NCBI GenBank assembly: GCA_937871985.1
Contig: CALMPB010000121.1
Location: forward strand, 1 to 29,186
Source of the DNA: an uncultured Burkholderiaceae bacterium
GTDB taxonomy: Bacteria > Pseudomonadota > Gammaproteobacteria > Burkholderiales > Burkholderiaceae
Direction: 5' to 3'
Length of the DNA: 29,186 nt
Shown here: positions 13,497 to 22,700 of the stretch, one piece after another
Layout: each line of letters starts with the position of its first letter
Numbering within the stretch: the first letter of the stretch is position 1
Notes under the pieces: model-generated
Told to the model about the DNA's origin: nothing
What the model saw: the letters and a program-made list of their open reading frames with translations, nothing else
Databases searched by the model: none
Made by a program: the position numbers and the translations under genes

Positions 13497-14939
13497 TCAA
13501 CAGGGAGCGAGGCTTTGCGAACCGAGAATGTCGTCCAGAGCATCTCCACGGCCAGCACGGGCTTCGTTCACGGCGCGTATGAGCGCATCTGACTGCTGCT
13601 CCGAGCAACAAAGGCGGGTCACGGTCCGGATCTTGTCCTCCAGTTCACTCCAGGTCAGCGGCTGCGTGTGTTCCCCGCGGGGTGCGGTGACGTCGGACGC
13701 GAAGCGCCGGCCGTCGGCGACGACGGCAACCCGTGCCAGTGTCTCCTGCGGAAAGCGCGCATTGAGCTCAGGGTCGAGCGCCAGGACAACGCGGGCCGCC
13801 AGCTCGGACACATCATCCCGGCCCAGCGCATCGGGCGTCAGCGGCAGGAGTGCGCCGGCTCCGGATCGGGCCGCAAGAGCAAGGCAATACCGGATGCTGT
13901 ATTGCACATCCACGAGGCTCCCAGGCCAGATCTTGTTCGGCAGCCGCAGTGCTCCGCTATAGGTCGCGACCTCGATCGACTCGATGCTCCGATGATCGAT
14001 CCGGTAATGAGCGATCAGGCCGAGGAGTGCATCCAGGGGCGCATGGATGTGACGGCAGCATGCATAGAGCTTGAAGTACGTTTTCTGGATGTGGGAATAA
14101 GTGCCCAGCTCAAGCGGTTCGGGCAGAGCGTAATTATGAGCATCCTCCAGGATGTTGCGCGGCCCGGTGTGATTTGCTGCAGCGAGGTCGAGCGCCACGA
14201 GACCTGTAAAGACGGACCAGGGGATCCCTTCCTTGACGTCGCTGCCTTCGGGTGCGGGAGTCTGGGCGGGCGCGCTCAGGAATGCCTGGCTCGGCGCGCT
14301 TTCCCCGGCGATCGCCAAGGCGTGCTCTAAGATCGGGGCTGCCGTCCTCCGCAGCGCTGCGGCCGTAGCGACAACGGCGTAGGAAGCCCACGTCCCCGTA
14401 TTGCCATAGCGCAGTCGTCCGGCAGCAATGGTGACGCCCACCTCGTAGCCGATCACGATGCTCGCCAGGATCTGCTCCCATGGCGCACCGGTCTCGTGAC
14501 CAACCGCGAGGGCGGTCGGTACGACGGCCGCTCCGGGGTGACCGCGAGCCAGCCGATGCCCGTCGTCCACGTCCAGCGCGGCGGCGGCGGCGGCGTTGGC
14601 CCAGGCGGCACCCACGAGCGAGCTTGAAAGGCCGGCAAACCAGATCGGCACGTGCCCGACGGCCATGGTCGATCGAACCGTATGGCGCACCGCCGCCGGG
14701 CCGCGTTCGAACATGCCGGCTGCGGCCGCTCCCAGGAGGTCGAGAACGGCACGCATGGCAGCGTCCCGCTCACGCTCGTCGAGCGGACGATCCCGCCTCG
14801 CCTCGATGAAGGCGCTGATCTGTCCAATCGCATACGGACGGTCGCGGCGGGACGCGGAGACCGTATCCAGGTTTGACGCGCTGGCTGTCTCGGTTCCCCC
14901 AGTCGTCGATGGGGCAGCATGCTCGGATTGTCGTGCCAA
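13497..14939 (-). CDS. MmgE/PrpD family protein
   Basis: 480 aa from a TTG start at 14939, the only start that gives a normal-length family member; no ATG occurs in frame before about residue 62. The sequence fits the all-helical MmgE/PrpD fold: AVLDLLGAAAAG, AWANAAAAAALDVDDGHRLARGHPGAAVVPTALAVGHETG, then CCRHIHAPLDALLGL. The family includes 2-methylcitrate dehydratase, cis-aconitate decarboxylase and iminodisuccinate epimerase, so the reaction cannot be assigned. The active-site H in GHPGAAVVP is present. It is divergent from the flavoenzyme operon (329 bp apart), so a shared pathway is likely, and it lies just upstream of traR. Confidence 0.8.
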   Translation of the reverse strand: MARQSEHAAPSTTGGTETASASNLDTVSASRRDRPYAIGQISAFIEARRDRPLDERERDAAMRAVLDLLGAAAAGMFERGPAAVRHTVRSTMAVGHVPIWFAGLSSSLVGAAWANAAAAAALDVDDGHRLARGHPGAAVVPTALAVGHETGAPWEQILASIVIGYEVGVTIAAGRLRYGNTGTWASYAVVATAAALRRTAAPILEHALAIAGESAPSQAFLSAPAQTPAPEGSDVKEGIPWSVFTGLVALDLAAANHTGPRNILEDAHNYALPEPLELGTYSHIQKTYFKLYACCRHIHAPLDALLGLIAHYRIDHRSIESIEVATYSGALRLPNKIWPGSLVDVQYSIRYCLALAARSGAGALLPLTPDALGRDDVSELAARVVLALDPELNARFPQETLARVAVVADGRRFASDVTAPRGEHTQPLTWSELEDKIRTVTRLCCSEQQSDALIRAVNEARAGRGDALDDILGSQSLAPC

Positions 14940-15268
14940 AGTCGGGCCTCGCGATCGCTGGCCATCACGTCGACCATGGCGGCGGCATGGCAGTGCAAAA
15001 CAACCGCAAGATGTTGAGGCGCCAGACTGCTGTCAAAGACCGATGAGGCAACAGCTTATTCTCAGCGGTTATGCTTGTCTGCCTTTCGGAAGGCGCAGGG
15101 CGCGGCGAAGTCGCTCCCTTATATTTGAGCTGTTGGGTGCTTCGATCGCGCGCTGCCCGTCGTCGCGACGGCGCGTCAAAATTGCCCGCGGTGCTCGATA
15201 ACCTCGGCGAATGGCTGACCTCGATTTTCGACTTAGACGAATAACGGTGCGGTCCATAACCTCGCCCC
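14940..15268. other. Gene-free divergent promoter region of catabolic genes
   Basis: 329 bp between mmgE/prpD and the flavoenzyme operon. Seen: an AT-rich -10-like TATATT at 15120-15125 and a short hairpin CCGTCG-tcg-CGACGG at about 15154-15168. No regulator gene is encoded here, and no clear lux-type box was found. Confidence 0.4.
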
Positions 15269-16390
15269 ATGAGGGAACCCGCAAGTGCAGATATCATCGT
15301 CATAGGGGGCGGTTTGAACGGCGCCGCCATCGCCTACGGGCTGCTCGATCACAATCCGAGCGTGCTGGTACTCGATGGCGAGGACCGGGACTACCGAGCG
15401 GCCAACGCAAATGGCGGCCTGGTATGGCTGCAGGGCAAGGGGCTGAACCTGCCGGCCTACCAGCAGCTCACCCGCCAGTCGGTCGACCTTTGGCCCGCCT
15501 TTTGTACGGCGCTTGAAGAAGCATCGGGCGCGGACATTCAATTTCGCCCGAACGGCGGGCTCAAGCTCTGTCTCGGGGAGGCGGAGTTCGAGCAGCGCCG
15601 GGCGATGCTGATGCGCTGGCACAACCAGCAGTCCGACTGGGAGATGATCGAGCGACCGGCGCTCGAACGGCTGCTGCCGAAGGTGGCGCTCGGCCATGAC
15701 GTCGTCGGGGCCAGCTTCGGCCACCGCGATGGGCAGCTCAATCCGCTGCGGCTCCTGACCACCCTCCACAAGGAGATCGTGCGCAAGGGCGGAGCCCTGC
15801 GCGGTGGTGCCAAGGTCCATCGCATCACGCGCGATGGCCGCCGCGGATTCAAGGTCGACTTCGGATCGGAGCAGGCATTCGGCTCGCGGGTCGTCATTGC
15901 CGCGGGGCTCGGGACAGGGGCGATCGCGGCACAGGTCGGCCTCGATATCCCGATACGGCCGCAGCGTGGCCAGATGCTGATCACCGAGCGCCTCGAACCC
16001 TTCCTGCCCTTGCCGCTCCATGCCGTCAGCCAGACCGGGCAAGGCACGGTCATGATCGGAACGACGAACGAGGAGGTTGGCTTCGATCCTTCGACGACCG
16101 TGGAAGGGCTGTCGGGTTTCTGCGCGACGACGCTGCGAGGCATTCCCGCGCTCGCGAAAGTGAAGCTGGTCCGCCAATGGGCCGGCCTCAGGATCATGAC
16201 GCCCGATGGCGGCCCGATCTATGCGGAATCGGAAAGTCACCCGGGCGCGTTTGTCGCGGTCTGCCATTCCGGCGTCACCTTGGCCGCCGCGCACGCAGGC
16301 CCGCTCGCGGAAGCAATCGCCGCGGGTCGCTTGCCAGCCTCCTTCGATGAGTTCCACCAAAGGCGATTTGATGTTCCGAAAGCTGCATGA
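15269..16390 (+). CDS. FAD-dependent amine/opine dehydrogenase subunit (DAO fold; OoxB/HcnC-like)
   Basis: 373 aa from ATG 15269. The N-terminal Rossmann motif IIVIGGGLNGAAIAYGLL binds FAD, and the DAO-type fold continues with NANGGLVWLQGKG, RPQRGQMLITERL and the C-terminal GVTLAAAHAGPLAEAI. With the two following genes it forms the heterotrimer seen in opine oxidases (Oox/Nox), hydrogen cyanide synthase HcnABC and D-hydroxyproline dehydrogenase; this subunit would oxidise the C-N bond of an N-substituted or cyclic amino acid. The exact substrate is not readable. It heads a five-gene operon with overlapping or short junctions. No signal peptide, so cytoplasmic. Confidence 0.82.
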   Translation: MREPASADIIVIGGGLNGAAIAYGLLDHNPSVLVLDGEDRDYRAANANGGLVWLQGKGLNLPAYQQLTRQSVDLWPAFCTALEEASGADIQFRPNGGLKLCLGEAEFEQRRAMLMRWHNQQSDWEMIERPALERLLPKVALGHDVVGASFGHRDGQLNPLRLLTTLHKEIVRKGGALRGGAKVHRITRDGRRGFKVDFGSEQAFGSRVVIAAGLGTGAIAAQVGLDIPIRPQRGQMLITERLEPFLPLPLHAVSQTGQGTVMIGTTNEEVGFDPSTTVEGLSGFCATTLRGIPALAKVKLVRQWAGLRIMTPDGGPIYAESESHPGAFVAVCHSGVTLAAAHAGPLAEAIAAGRLPASFDEFHQRRFDVPKAA

Positions 16391-16664
16391 GTTCGAAGCC
16401 GGCATCACGGTCTTCGTTGATGATGTCGCGACGACGGCCGAGCCCGGGGAGAGCGTTGCGGCGGTCCTCCTGCGCCAGGAAAAGCCGTGGTCGCGCCTGA
16501 CCCCGGTCTCCGAAAGCCCGCGGACGGCCTATTGCATGATGGGTGTCTGCTTCGACTGCCTTGCCGAGGTCGACGGCACCGCATCCGTCCAGACCTGCCT
16601 CATGCCGGTCTGCGACGGGATACGCGTCAATCGCCAGCTCGGAAAGCGCAAGGTCGACAGATGA
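16371..16664 (+). CDS. Small [2Fe-2S] subunit (OoxC/HcnA-like)
   Basis: 97 aa from ATG 16371, overlapping the previous gene by 20 nt and the next by ATGA. The cysteine pattern C-x4-C-x2-C (YCMMGVCFDC) with a fourth Cys in QTCLMPV is the plant-ferredoxin-like [2Fe-2S] signature of this subunit family, and the length (about 100 aa) is usual. It would pass electrons between the two flavin subunits. The whole subunit is this one domain. Confidence 0.87.
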   Translation: MFRKLHEFEAGITVFVDDVATTAEPGESVAAVLLRQEKPWSRLTPVSESPRTAYCMMGVCFDCLAEVDGTASVQTCLMPVCDGIRVNRQLGKRKVDR

Positions 16665-18049
16665 GCGACTGTGATCTCCTCATCGTCGGTGCCGGTCCTG
16701 CCGGCATGACCGCCGCCATCACTGCGCGTCACCACGGCCTCGACGTTCTGGTCGTCGACGACCAGCCGGCGCCCGGCGGCCAGATCTGGCGCTCGGTCGA
16801 AATGGCACGCGCGCGCGACGAGATACTCGGCCCGAGCTATTCGGAGGGGCGCGCGGTCGCCGAAGTCTTTCGGACGTGCGGGGCGCGGTACGAGCCGGGC
16901 GCAAAGCTGTGGCAGGTCGAACCGGGCTACCGCGCCTTCTACTCGCTCGGAGAGACGCCTCGCGTGGTCGAGGCCGGCTCGATCATCCTGGCGACAGGCG
17001 CTCAGGAGCGGCCGGTGCCGTTCCCGGGATGGACGCTGCCCGGGGTCCTGACGGTCGGCGCTGCGCAGATCCTGCTGAAGAACGCCGGGCAGATCCCGGC
17101 CAACCCCGTCTGGATCGCGGGCAGCGGCCCGCTTCCATTGCTCTACGCCATCCAGTTGCTTCGTGCCGGCGGACAGATCGCGGGCTATCTCGACACCACG
17201 CCGAGCGGCCGTTGGCGATCGGCGATCCGCCATCTACCGGGTGCGATCCCGGCGTTCGGAGAAATCCTCAAGGGCCTCGACTGGATCAAGGCGCTGCGCA
17301 GGAGCGGAACGCGGTACGTCAAGGACGTGGCCGAGATCGAGGCGGTGGGCGAAGAGCGGATCGAGACGCTGCACTACCGGACTGCCGATGGACATTCGTT
17401 CAGCGCTCCGGCGAACGTGCTGCTCGTCCACGAAGGCGTCGTCCCACATATCCATGCCCCGATGTCGCTGGGATGCACGATGGAGTGGACCGGAGCCCAG
17501 GATTGCCTTGCGCCGACCGTGGACGAATGGGGCGAGACGTCGTTGAATGGCGTGTTCGTCGCCGGAGACGGCGCGGGCATCGGCGGTGCGAAGGCCGCGA
17601 CTTTGCGCGGCAAGCTCGCGGCATTGCGGGTCGCCGAGCGTTCCGGGAGGATCGGCGCGCGCGATGCCGTCTCGGCCGCTCGATCTGTCCGGCGGGCGCT
17701 CGCACGCGAACTGGCGGTACGCCCATTTCTCGATGCCCTGTTCCGGCCGCGCCCCCAGGTCTTCGCGCCCCCTGACGAGACGATCGTCTGCCGGTGCGAG
17801 GAGGTGACGGCCGGCGACGTCAGGAAGATGGCCATGGTCGGTCGACCCGGGCCCAACCAGATGAAGGCAGCGACCCGCGCGGGCATGGGCCCATGCCAGG
17901 GCCGCCAGTGCGGCTACACGATCGCCCGCCTGATCGCGGCAACGCAGGACCGATCGCCGGCCGACGTCGGGTTCTTCAATGTTCGACCACCGTTGAAACC
18001 GATCACCGTCGGAGAACTGGCGGCCTTGGACGGGATCGCCGCGCGGTAG
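16661..18049 (+). CDS. FAD/NAD(P)-binding dehydrogenase subunit with BFD-like cluster (OoxA/HcnB-like)
   Basis: 462 aa from ATG 16661 (ATGA overlap). The N-terminal FAD site is DLLIVGAGPAGMTAAITAR, with GGQIWR after it. A second nucleotide site appears around IAGSGPLPLLYAIQLLRAGG, and VFVAGDGAGIGGAKAA closes the pyridine-disulfide-type fold. The C-terminal BFD-like [2Fe-2S] domain has CRCEEV and CQGRQC. This is the typical alpha subunit of opine oxidase, HcnB and related dehydrogenases and would hand electrons on towards the respiratory chain. Length and domain order are complete, with no sign of decay. Confidence 0.86.
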   Translation: MSDCDLLIVGAGPAGMTAAITARHHGLDVLVVDDQPAPGGQIWRSVEMARARDEILGPSYSEGRAVAEVFRTCGARYEPGAKLWQVEPGYRAFYSLGETPRVVEAGSIILATGAQERPVPFPGWTLPGVLTVGAAQILLKNAGQIPANPVWIAGSGPLPLLYAIQLLRAGGQIAGYLDTTPSGRWRSAIRHLPGAIPAFGEILKGLDWIKALRRSGTRYVKDVAEIEAVGEERIETLHYRTADGHSFSAPANVLLVHEGVVPHIHAPMSLGCTMEWTGAQDCLAPTVDEWGETSLNGVFVAGDGAGIGGAKAATLRGKLAALRVAERSGRIGARDAVSAARSVRRALARELAVRPFLDALFRPRPQVFAPPDETIVCRCEEVTAGDVRKMAMVGRPGPNQMKAATRAGMGPCQGRQCGYTIARLIAATQDRSPADVGFFNVRPPLKPITVGELAALDGIAAR

Positions 18050-18144
18050 CCGATCCCGGTCACCTGGAGATCCGGCCGAAGCAGGACCTGTCCGTCACCA
18101 CTTCCTTCCCGGCGCTTCATGCGCCACTTCGACTGGAGATTCTG

Positions 18145-18504
18145 ATGCCGACACGGCATAATCCGATGCCCATTGCACACAGGGCCGTAGTCCATGGCGA
18201 TACAGTCTATCTCGCGGGAATGGTCGCCGACGACAAGTCGCTGTCGATCGGAGGACAGGCGACGCAGGCGCTCGAGAAGATCGATGCCTTGCTGCAGACC
18301 GTCGGCAGTGACGCCACGCTCATTCTCTCGACCATGAACTATATCACCACCATGGCGCATAAGGCGGAGCTCAACGAGGCATGGTCTCGATTTTTCGCCC
18401 CGGAAGACCTGCCCGCCCGCGCAACGGTTGCAGTAGCGGAGCTCGGACCTGGTACGTTGATCGAGATCGTCGCCGTCGCGGCGCTCCGGTCCCCGCAAGG
18501 ATAG
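18145..18504 (+). CDS. RidA family (YjgF/YER057c/UK114) protein
   Basis: 119 aa from ATG 18145 with GGAG upstream. The family pattern is clear: GDTVYLAGMVADD, QALEKIDALLQTVGSD, and LPARATVAVAELGPGTLIEIVAVAAL, which includes the arginine that binds the substrate carboxylate. RidA proteins hydrolyse reactive enamine/imine acids to keto acids and ammonia. Behind an amine-oxidising flavoenzyme it would clear the imino acid product, supporting an amino-acid-like substrate. It lies 95 nt after the dehydrogenase and 33 nt before the glutaminase gene. Confidence 0.87.
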   Translation: MPTRHNPMPIAHRAVVHGDTVYLAGMVADDKSLSIGGQATQALEKIDALLQTVGSDATLILSTMNYITTMAHKAELNEAWSRFFAPEDLPARATVAVAELGPGTLIEIVAVAALRSPQG

Positions 18505-18537
18505 GCACGGCTGCATGTGCTCGACCGGAGGACAGGC

Positions 18538-19596
18538 GTGACGGTGACGGACAATGCCCATGCCAGCGCGCAACCTGCCCAGGATAACCTGGATCGGGAA
18601 GCGCTCGATTCAGACGCAGGCCGAGATGCAGGTGGACCGCATCTCTCTTTGGCCGCCCTGGAAGACGCCGTCCGGTCGGCGCATGGCCGGTATCGCGATC
18701 TCGCCGAAGGCGAGAATTTTCCCCATCCGGTGCTGGCGCGGGTTCCTGCGCACTATTTCGGGATCGCGCTCTCTCCCGTCGGGGGAGAAGCTGTCGTGAC
18801 AGCGGGGGACGCTCGGACGGCCTTCGCCATACAGTCGGTCGCGAAGGTCGCGACGCTTGCCCTCGTGCTGCAGGAGTCGGGTGCGGACGTGCTCGAGGAT
18901 GCGATCGGCGCGGAAGCGACCGGCCGCGTCTTCAACTCCATCGAGGCGATCGAGGCCCTGGAAGGGCGCGGCCAGAACCCGATGGTCACGCCCGGCGCCA
19001 TCGCCGCCGTCGGCTTGGTAAAGGGGGGTGATCTCGAGGAGATATGGACCAAGATCCTGGAGATGCAGAGTGCGTTCGCCGGGCGGCCCTTGCGGTTGAA
19101 CGAAGAGGTTTACGCTGCGTCCTCGCAGGTCAACCAGCGCAATCGCGCAATCGGCGCACTGATGTCCGCTTACGGACGGTTCCCGGGCGATCCTGCCGCA
19201 ATCACCGACGTCTACACGCGGCAGTGCGCGATCGAGGTCACCACGGTCGATCTCGGGATCATGGCCGGTACGCTTGCAGCAGGCGGCCGAAACCCGCTCA
19301 CGCAATGCCAAGTAGTTGATGAGCGGCACATTCCCGAGATCCTCGCCATCATGGCGACGGCTGGGCTCTACGACCGCAGTGGGCACTGGCTCTTTCGCAC
19401 GGGGCTGCCGGCCAAGAGCGGTGTCGGCGGCGGCATGATCGCGGTCGCGCCCGGAAAGTTCGGGATTGCGGCTTATTCGCCGCCGCTCGATGCGGCGGGC
19501 AACAGCGTTCGCGGGCAGAGGGCGATCGCGGACATTTCCGCAGCCCTGAGTGGCAATCCGTACTCTGGGGGATCGTCCATGGTTGTCGCGCCGTAG
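18538..19596 (+). CDS. glsA: Glutaminase (GlsA family)
   Basis: 352 aa from GTG 18538, chosen because GGAGG lies 6 nt upstream. Serine-dependent glutaminase motifs occur in order: the catalytic S-x-x-K in IQSVAKVA, FNSIEAIE, NPMVTPGAIA, VNQRNRAIGALMSAYG, VYTRQCAIEVTTVDLGIMAGTLAAGG, and SGVGGGMIAVAPGKFGIAAYSPPLD. It converts glutamine to glutamate and ammonia in the cytoplasm. The N-terminal about 45 residues are an unrecognised extension. As the last gene of a dehydrogenase-RidA operon it hints that glutamine or a close analogue is released from the substrate. VAKVA replaces the more usual ISKVF, so altered specificity is possible. Confidence 0.88.
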   Translation: MTVTDNAHASAQPAQDNLDREALDSDAGRDAGGPHLSLAALEDAVRSAHGRYRDLAEGENFPHPVLARVPAHYFGIALSPVGGEAVVTAGDARTAFAIQSVAKVATLALVLQESGADVLEDAIGAEATGRVFNSIEAIEALEGRGQNPMVTPGAIAAVGLVKGGDLEEIWTKILEMQSAFAGRPLRLNEEVYAASSQVNQRNRAIGALMSAYGRFPGDPAAITDVYTRQCAIEVTTVDLGIMAGTLAAGGRNPLTQCQVVDERHIPEILAIMATAGLYDRSGHWLFRTGLPAKSGVGGGMIAVAPGKFGIAAYSPPLDAAGNSVRGQRAIADISAALSGNPYSGGSSMVVAP

Positions 19597-19621
19597 CGCG
19601 TTGCCTTGGAGGTCTTTCGAC

Positions 19622-19635
19622 CAGACCCGGACGTT
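19622..19635 (-). repeat. Degenerate intergenic repeat, copy 1
   Basis: Minus strand AACGTCCGGGTCTG, matching 13 of 14 bases of copy 2 (27671-27684, plus strand). Both have CTGCCT and TTGCGA motifs upstream. An adjacent small hairpin, AGCGGC-gaatg-GCCGCT (19645-19661), belongs to the copy-1 surroundings only. Confidence 0.35.
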
Positions 19636-19769
19636 TGCGCACCAAGCGGCGAATGGCCGCTCGCAACAAAGGCAGCCGTTCTGGCCACTCCGAGGACATT
19701 CTGCTCGCGCCACATCACGGCCATCACGCTCCGGTGAACTGAACCCGCAAAGCGGATCAGCGCAGAGCA

Positions 19770-22700
19770 TCACTCGCTGCAGAGGATTGTCACGTCGATG
19801 CCAACGGTTTCTTTCACGTAGGTCAGACCAGCCGCTAAGACCGAAGATTGCGGCTTGGTTCGCTTGGATTTTGACAAGCCAGGCTGCGCGATCAGGATTT
19901 CGGTCTCGATCGGACGGAACCGATGGAGCTTGACGATCCGGTTGAGATCGGTTGCGTCCCCTCTAAGAAAGCGGGTTGGGCGACCACCGCGCCTGGCCGG
20001 TTCGTTCCGCGCCTTGAGGTGTTGCACGAGTTGCGGGAATTTTCCGACCCAGCGAGCCGATCGCAGTGCCTGCGACGAGACCTCAATCACATCTTTCACA
20101 CGCTCGCCAGGCGTGGAGCCGCCCGAGAACTTACAATGCACGAGCGCCATTCGGATGGCGTCCTCAGTGACCTTCAGGCAAACAAGATCGGCCGCTTCGC
20201 CGCTGTCATCATCGTCGAAGACGACATCGAAATCCTCTCCCAAATATTGCTGAGCAACGTGCCATTGAATTGAGTTTTTGCGAACCGCGCCGTCCTTCCA
20301 AATCGACTCCTTCGTGTGATCGACATCCGTCCACGTCCACACTTCGAACCGGTCATCTTCAATCTTAAGATCGTAAGGCGTTTGCGGTATGATGTGCAGG
20401 TTCGCGTCGAGTTCCGAAAGATCAACGAATCGGAAAAGCGGAGGATATTCCGAGAAATATACCGCGAGCGGCGCGGAGAGCTTGCCGATTGTGATCGTAA
20501 GCGGATTGCCCGAAATCTGCTCGACCTTGAATTCCTCGGCTCCGCCCAGCGTAAATCGGAACGATGCCCAACTCCCAGATGTCGCTTCGATCATCTGGAA
20601 ATCGATCGTGTTCGCGGATACGTCAGATCCCATGATGCGAAGTTCAAACATCGTTTGCGTCTGTTCGCGCGTGCTGTCGGTGAACCCGACCCGCTCCTCC
20701 GCTTGGCTCAGAATTTCGTAGGGCCATTCGATACTCAGCAATTCAACGGCCGGCAGCGTCCTGACCTCGGTCGGTAGCAGCACATTGTCGATCAGCTTGG
20801 ATGTATCGATTGAGCTGTCGAGCAGCTTGTCACCTACCGCTTCGCACCAATCATTGAAGCGCGGGATTGGACCTTGTTCGCGCGACCACACCCGCCCTTT
20901 CGCCGAGCAGCCAATGGTGATCTGCCTTCCACCCTCCCAGCCAATGCCGCTCAACAGCGCCTTAAGCGAACCGCTTTTCTCCGCTTGGCTGAGGGCGGTA
21001 ACCACTTCCGCGCCGGTATAACTGGCATAGGACAGGTTGCGACGGCCGTGTTTCTTCACGCCTAGATTCTGGAAGATGAGCCGGGTGATCCGACCCATCG
21101 CTCGGAACACCACGTCTCCATTGATAATTTTTCCAGCCCCGACCGCCGCCGCCAGGTCTGGAAACGCTGAGCTCTTGTCCGAGGAGGAGAGGTAGAGAAG
21201 CGTCCGCGCCGCATCGTAATGCAGCACGAACAGCGCCCATGTCCGATCTTTCACGGACTTCGACCGGCTCCATTTTACGGTGGGTTCGGAGCGCGTGACG
21301 AAGAACAATGTGTTTGAAGGCGAGTGCAGCCAGACCCGATATGGCACCATCGAGGACGGAAGCCCGTCGTGGAACGACTTCGGGGTGAATTTATCAGCTT
21401 GGTAGAACAATGTGCTCATGCCAGGCTTGAGCAGCTTATGCGAAATCGGCAAGTCCTCGTCGTCTAGGCCGCTGTCCAAGCGCTTTGCTTCGCTGAGAAA
21501 TTTGACCAGCCGAGCGTGTTCCTGGGCCGCGGCTGAACTTAGCTCGCTCAGCAGCTCATTCCAATCAGCGTCCTCGCTGTAAAGCCGCTCGAGGGCGTCT
21601 GACACGTTGGGCTCGGCGATGTTCGCAATGACGGTCGCATTGCCGATATTTGCGGCAGCGCTGCGCGTAAACCGGCCGGTGAACTGCAGCAAAATCGCCA
21701 AGCTTTTGTGGAGGTCGTGGACCGCCGCGACTTTGAGTTCCGGCAAGTCGAACCCTTCGCCAAGCATGTTCACGCAGACGACGATCCGACTGTCACCTGC
21801 CTTCAAAGCATCGATCGCCGGCTGGGTATCGCCCATGTCCGAGTGAACAAGCAACGGATTCAGATCAGGCGCTAGGGCCGTGTATATATCAAACACGGCC
21901 CTAGCCCGCTCGATGCGCGAGCACCGGGCCATCATCAGATGATTGAGCCCTTGGTTCAAATCTTCCCGCAAGCGGGCTACCGCCGTTTCGGCGATCGCCT
22001 GATCTGCGTTGGCGGCCAATGTTTCATAGACCGGCTCAAGGGTGATGGGCTTGAAATACTTATCCTGCTGCGCCCGATGCAGCGGGTACGAATAGATGAC
22101 GTGACCATCCACCAACTGCCCGTCGCGGCGGAACGGCGTCGCCGTGAACTGCAAGATCGGTTTGGCAGAAAATGCCTCGCGAAAACTCGTCCAGCGTTTG
22201 GCGCTGATATGGTGGGCCTCGTCGATGACGAGCGCACCAACGCGCTCGACAATTTCCGGCCAGACACCTTCGGCTGCGCTATCCGCCAAGGAATCCATTG
22301 TCCCGATGATCACGTTGCAGCGGTCAAAAATCTCCAGATCTTCTGTCGTTTTTGGCACCTTGCGCACGAGGCCCACGATCGGGTTCGGCACGTCGTCCTG
22401 CAGCACTTTCAAAAAGCGAAGAAGGCCGAAGGTGAGAAACTTTCTCGCGGTCTGAGACCGCAAGGCGTCGGACGGCACGACTACCAGCAACGGCTTGCGC
22501 AGATAGGCCGCTTGCGCCGCCAGCATCGTTTCGGTTTTGCCGGTCCCAGTCGGCATAACGATAGTCGCTGGCTGCGTGTTGATGCTCCAGTGGGCGCCAA
22601 TGGCGTGCAGTGCGCCGAGCTGCGGCGGCCGAAGCCCGCGCTTATCCTCATCGACACTACCATCCGCGTTCGGTCGCTCCGCCCGAAATGAAAATTGTCC

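Noticed and set aside
15269..18049. Calling the three-subunit enzyme hydrogen cyanide synthase
   Set aside because: HcnABC share the architecture, but gene order differs and RidA and glutaminase neighbours point to amino-acid or opine oxidation.
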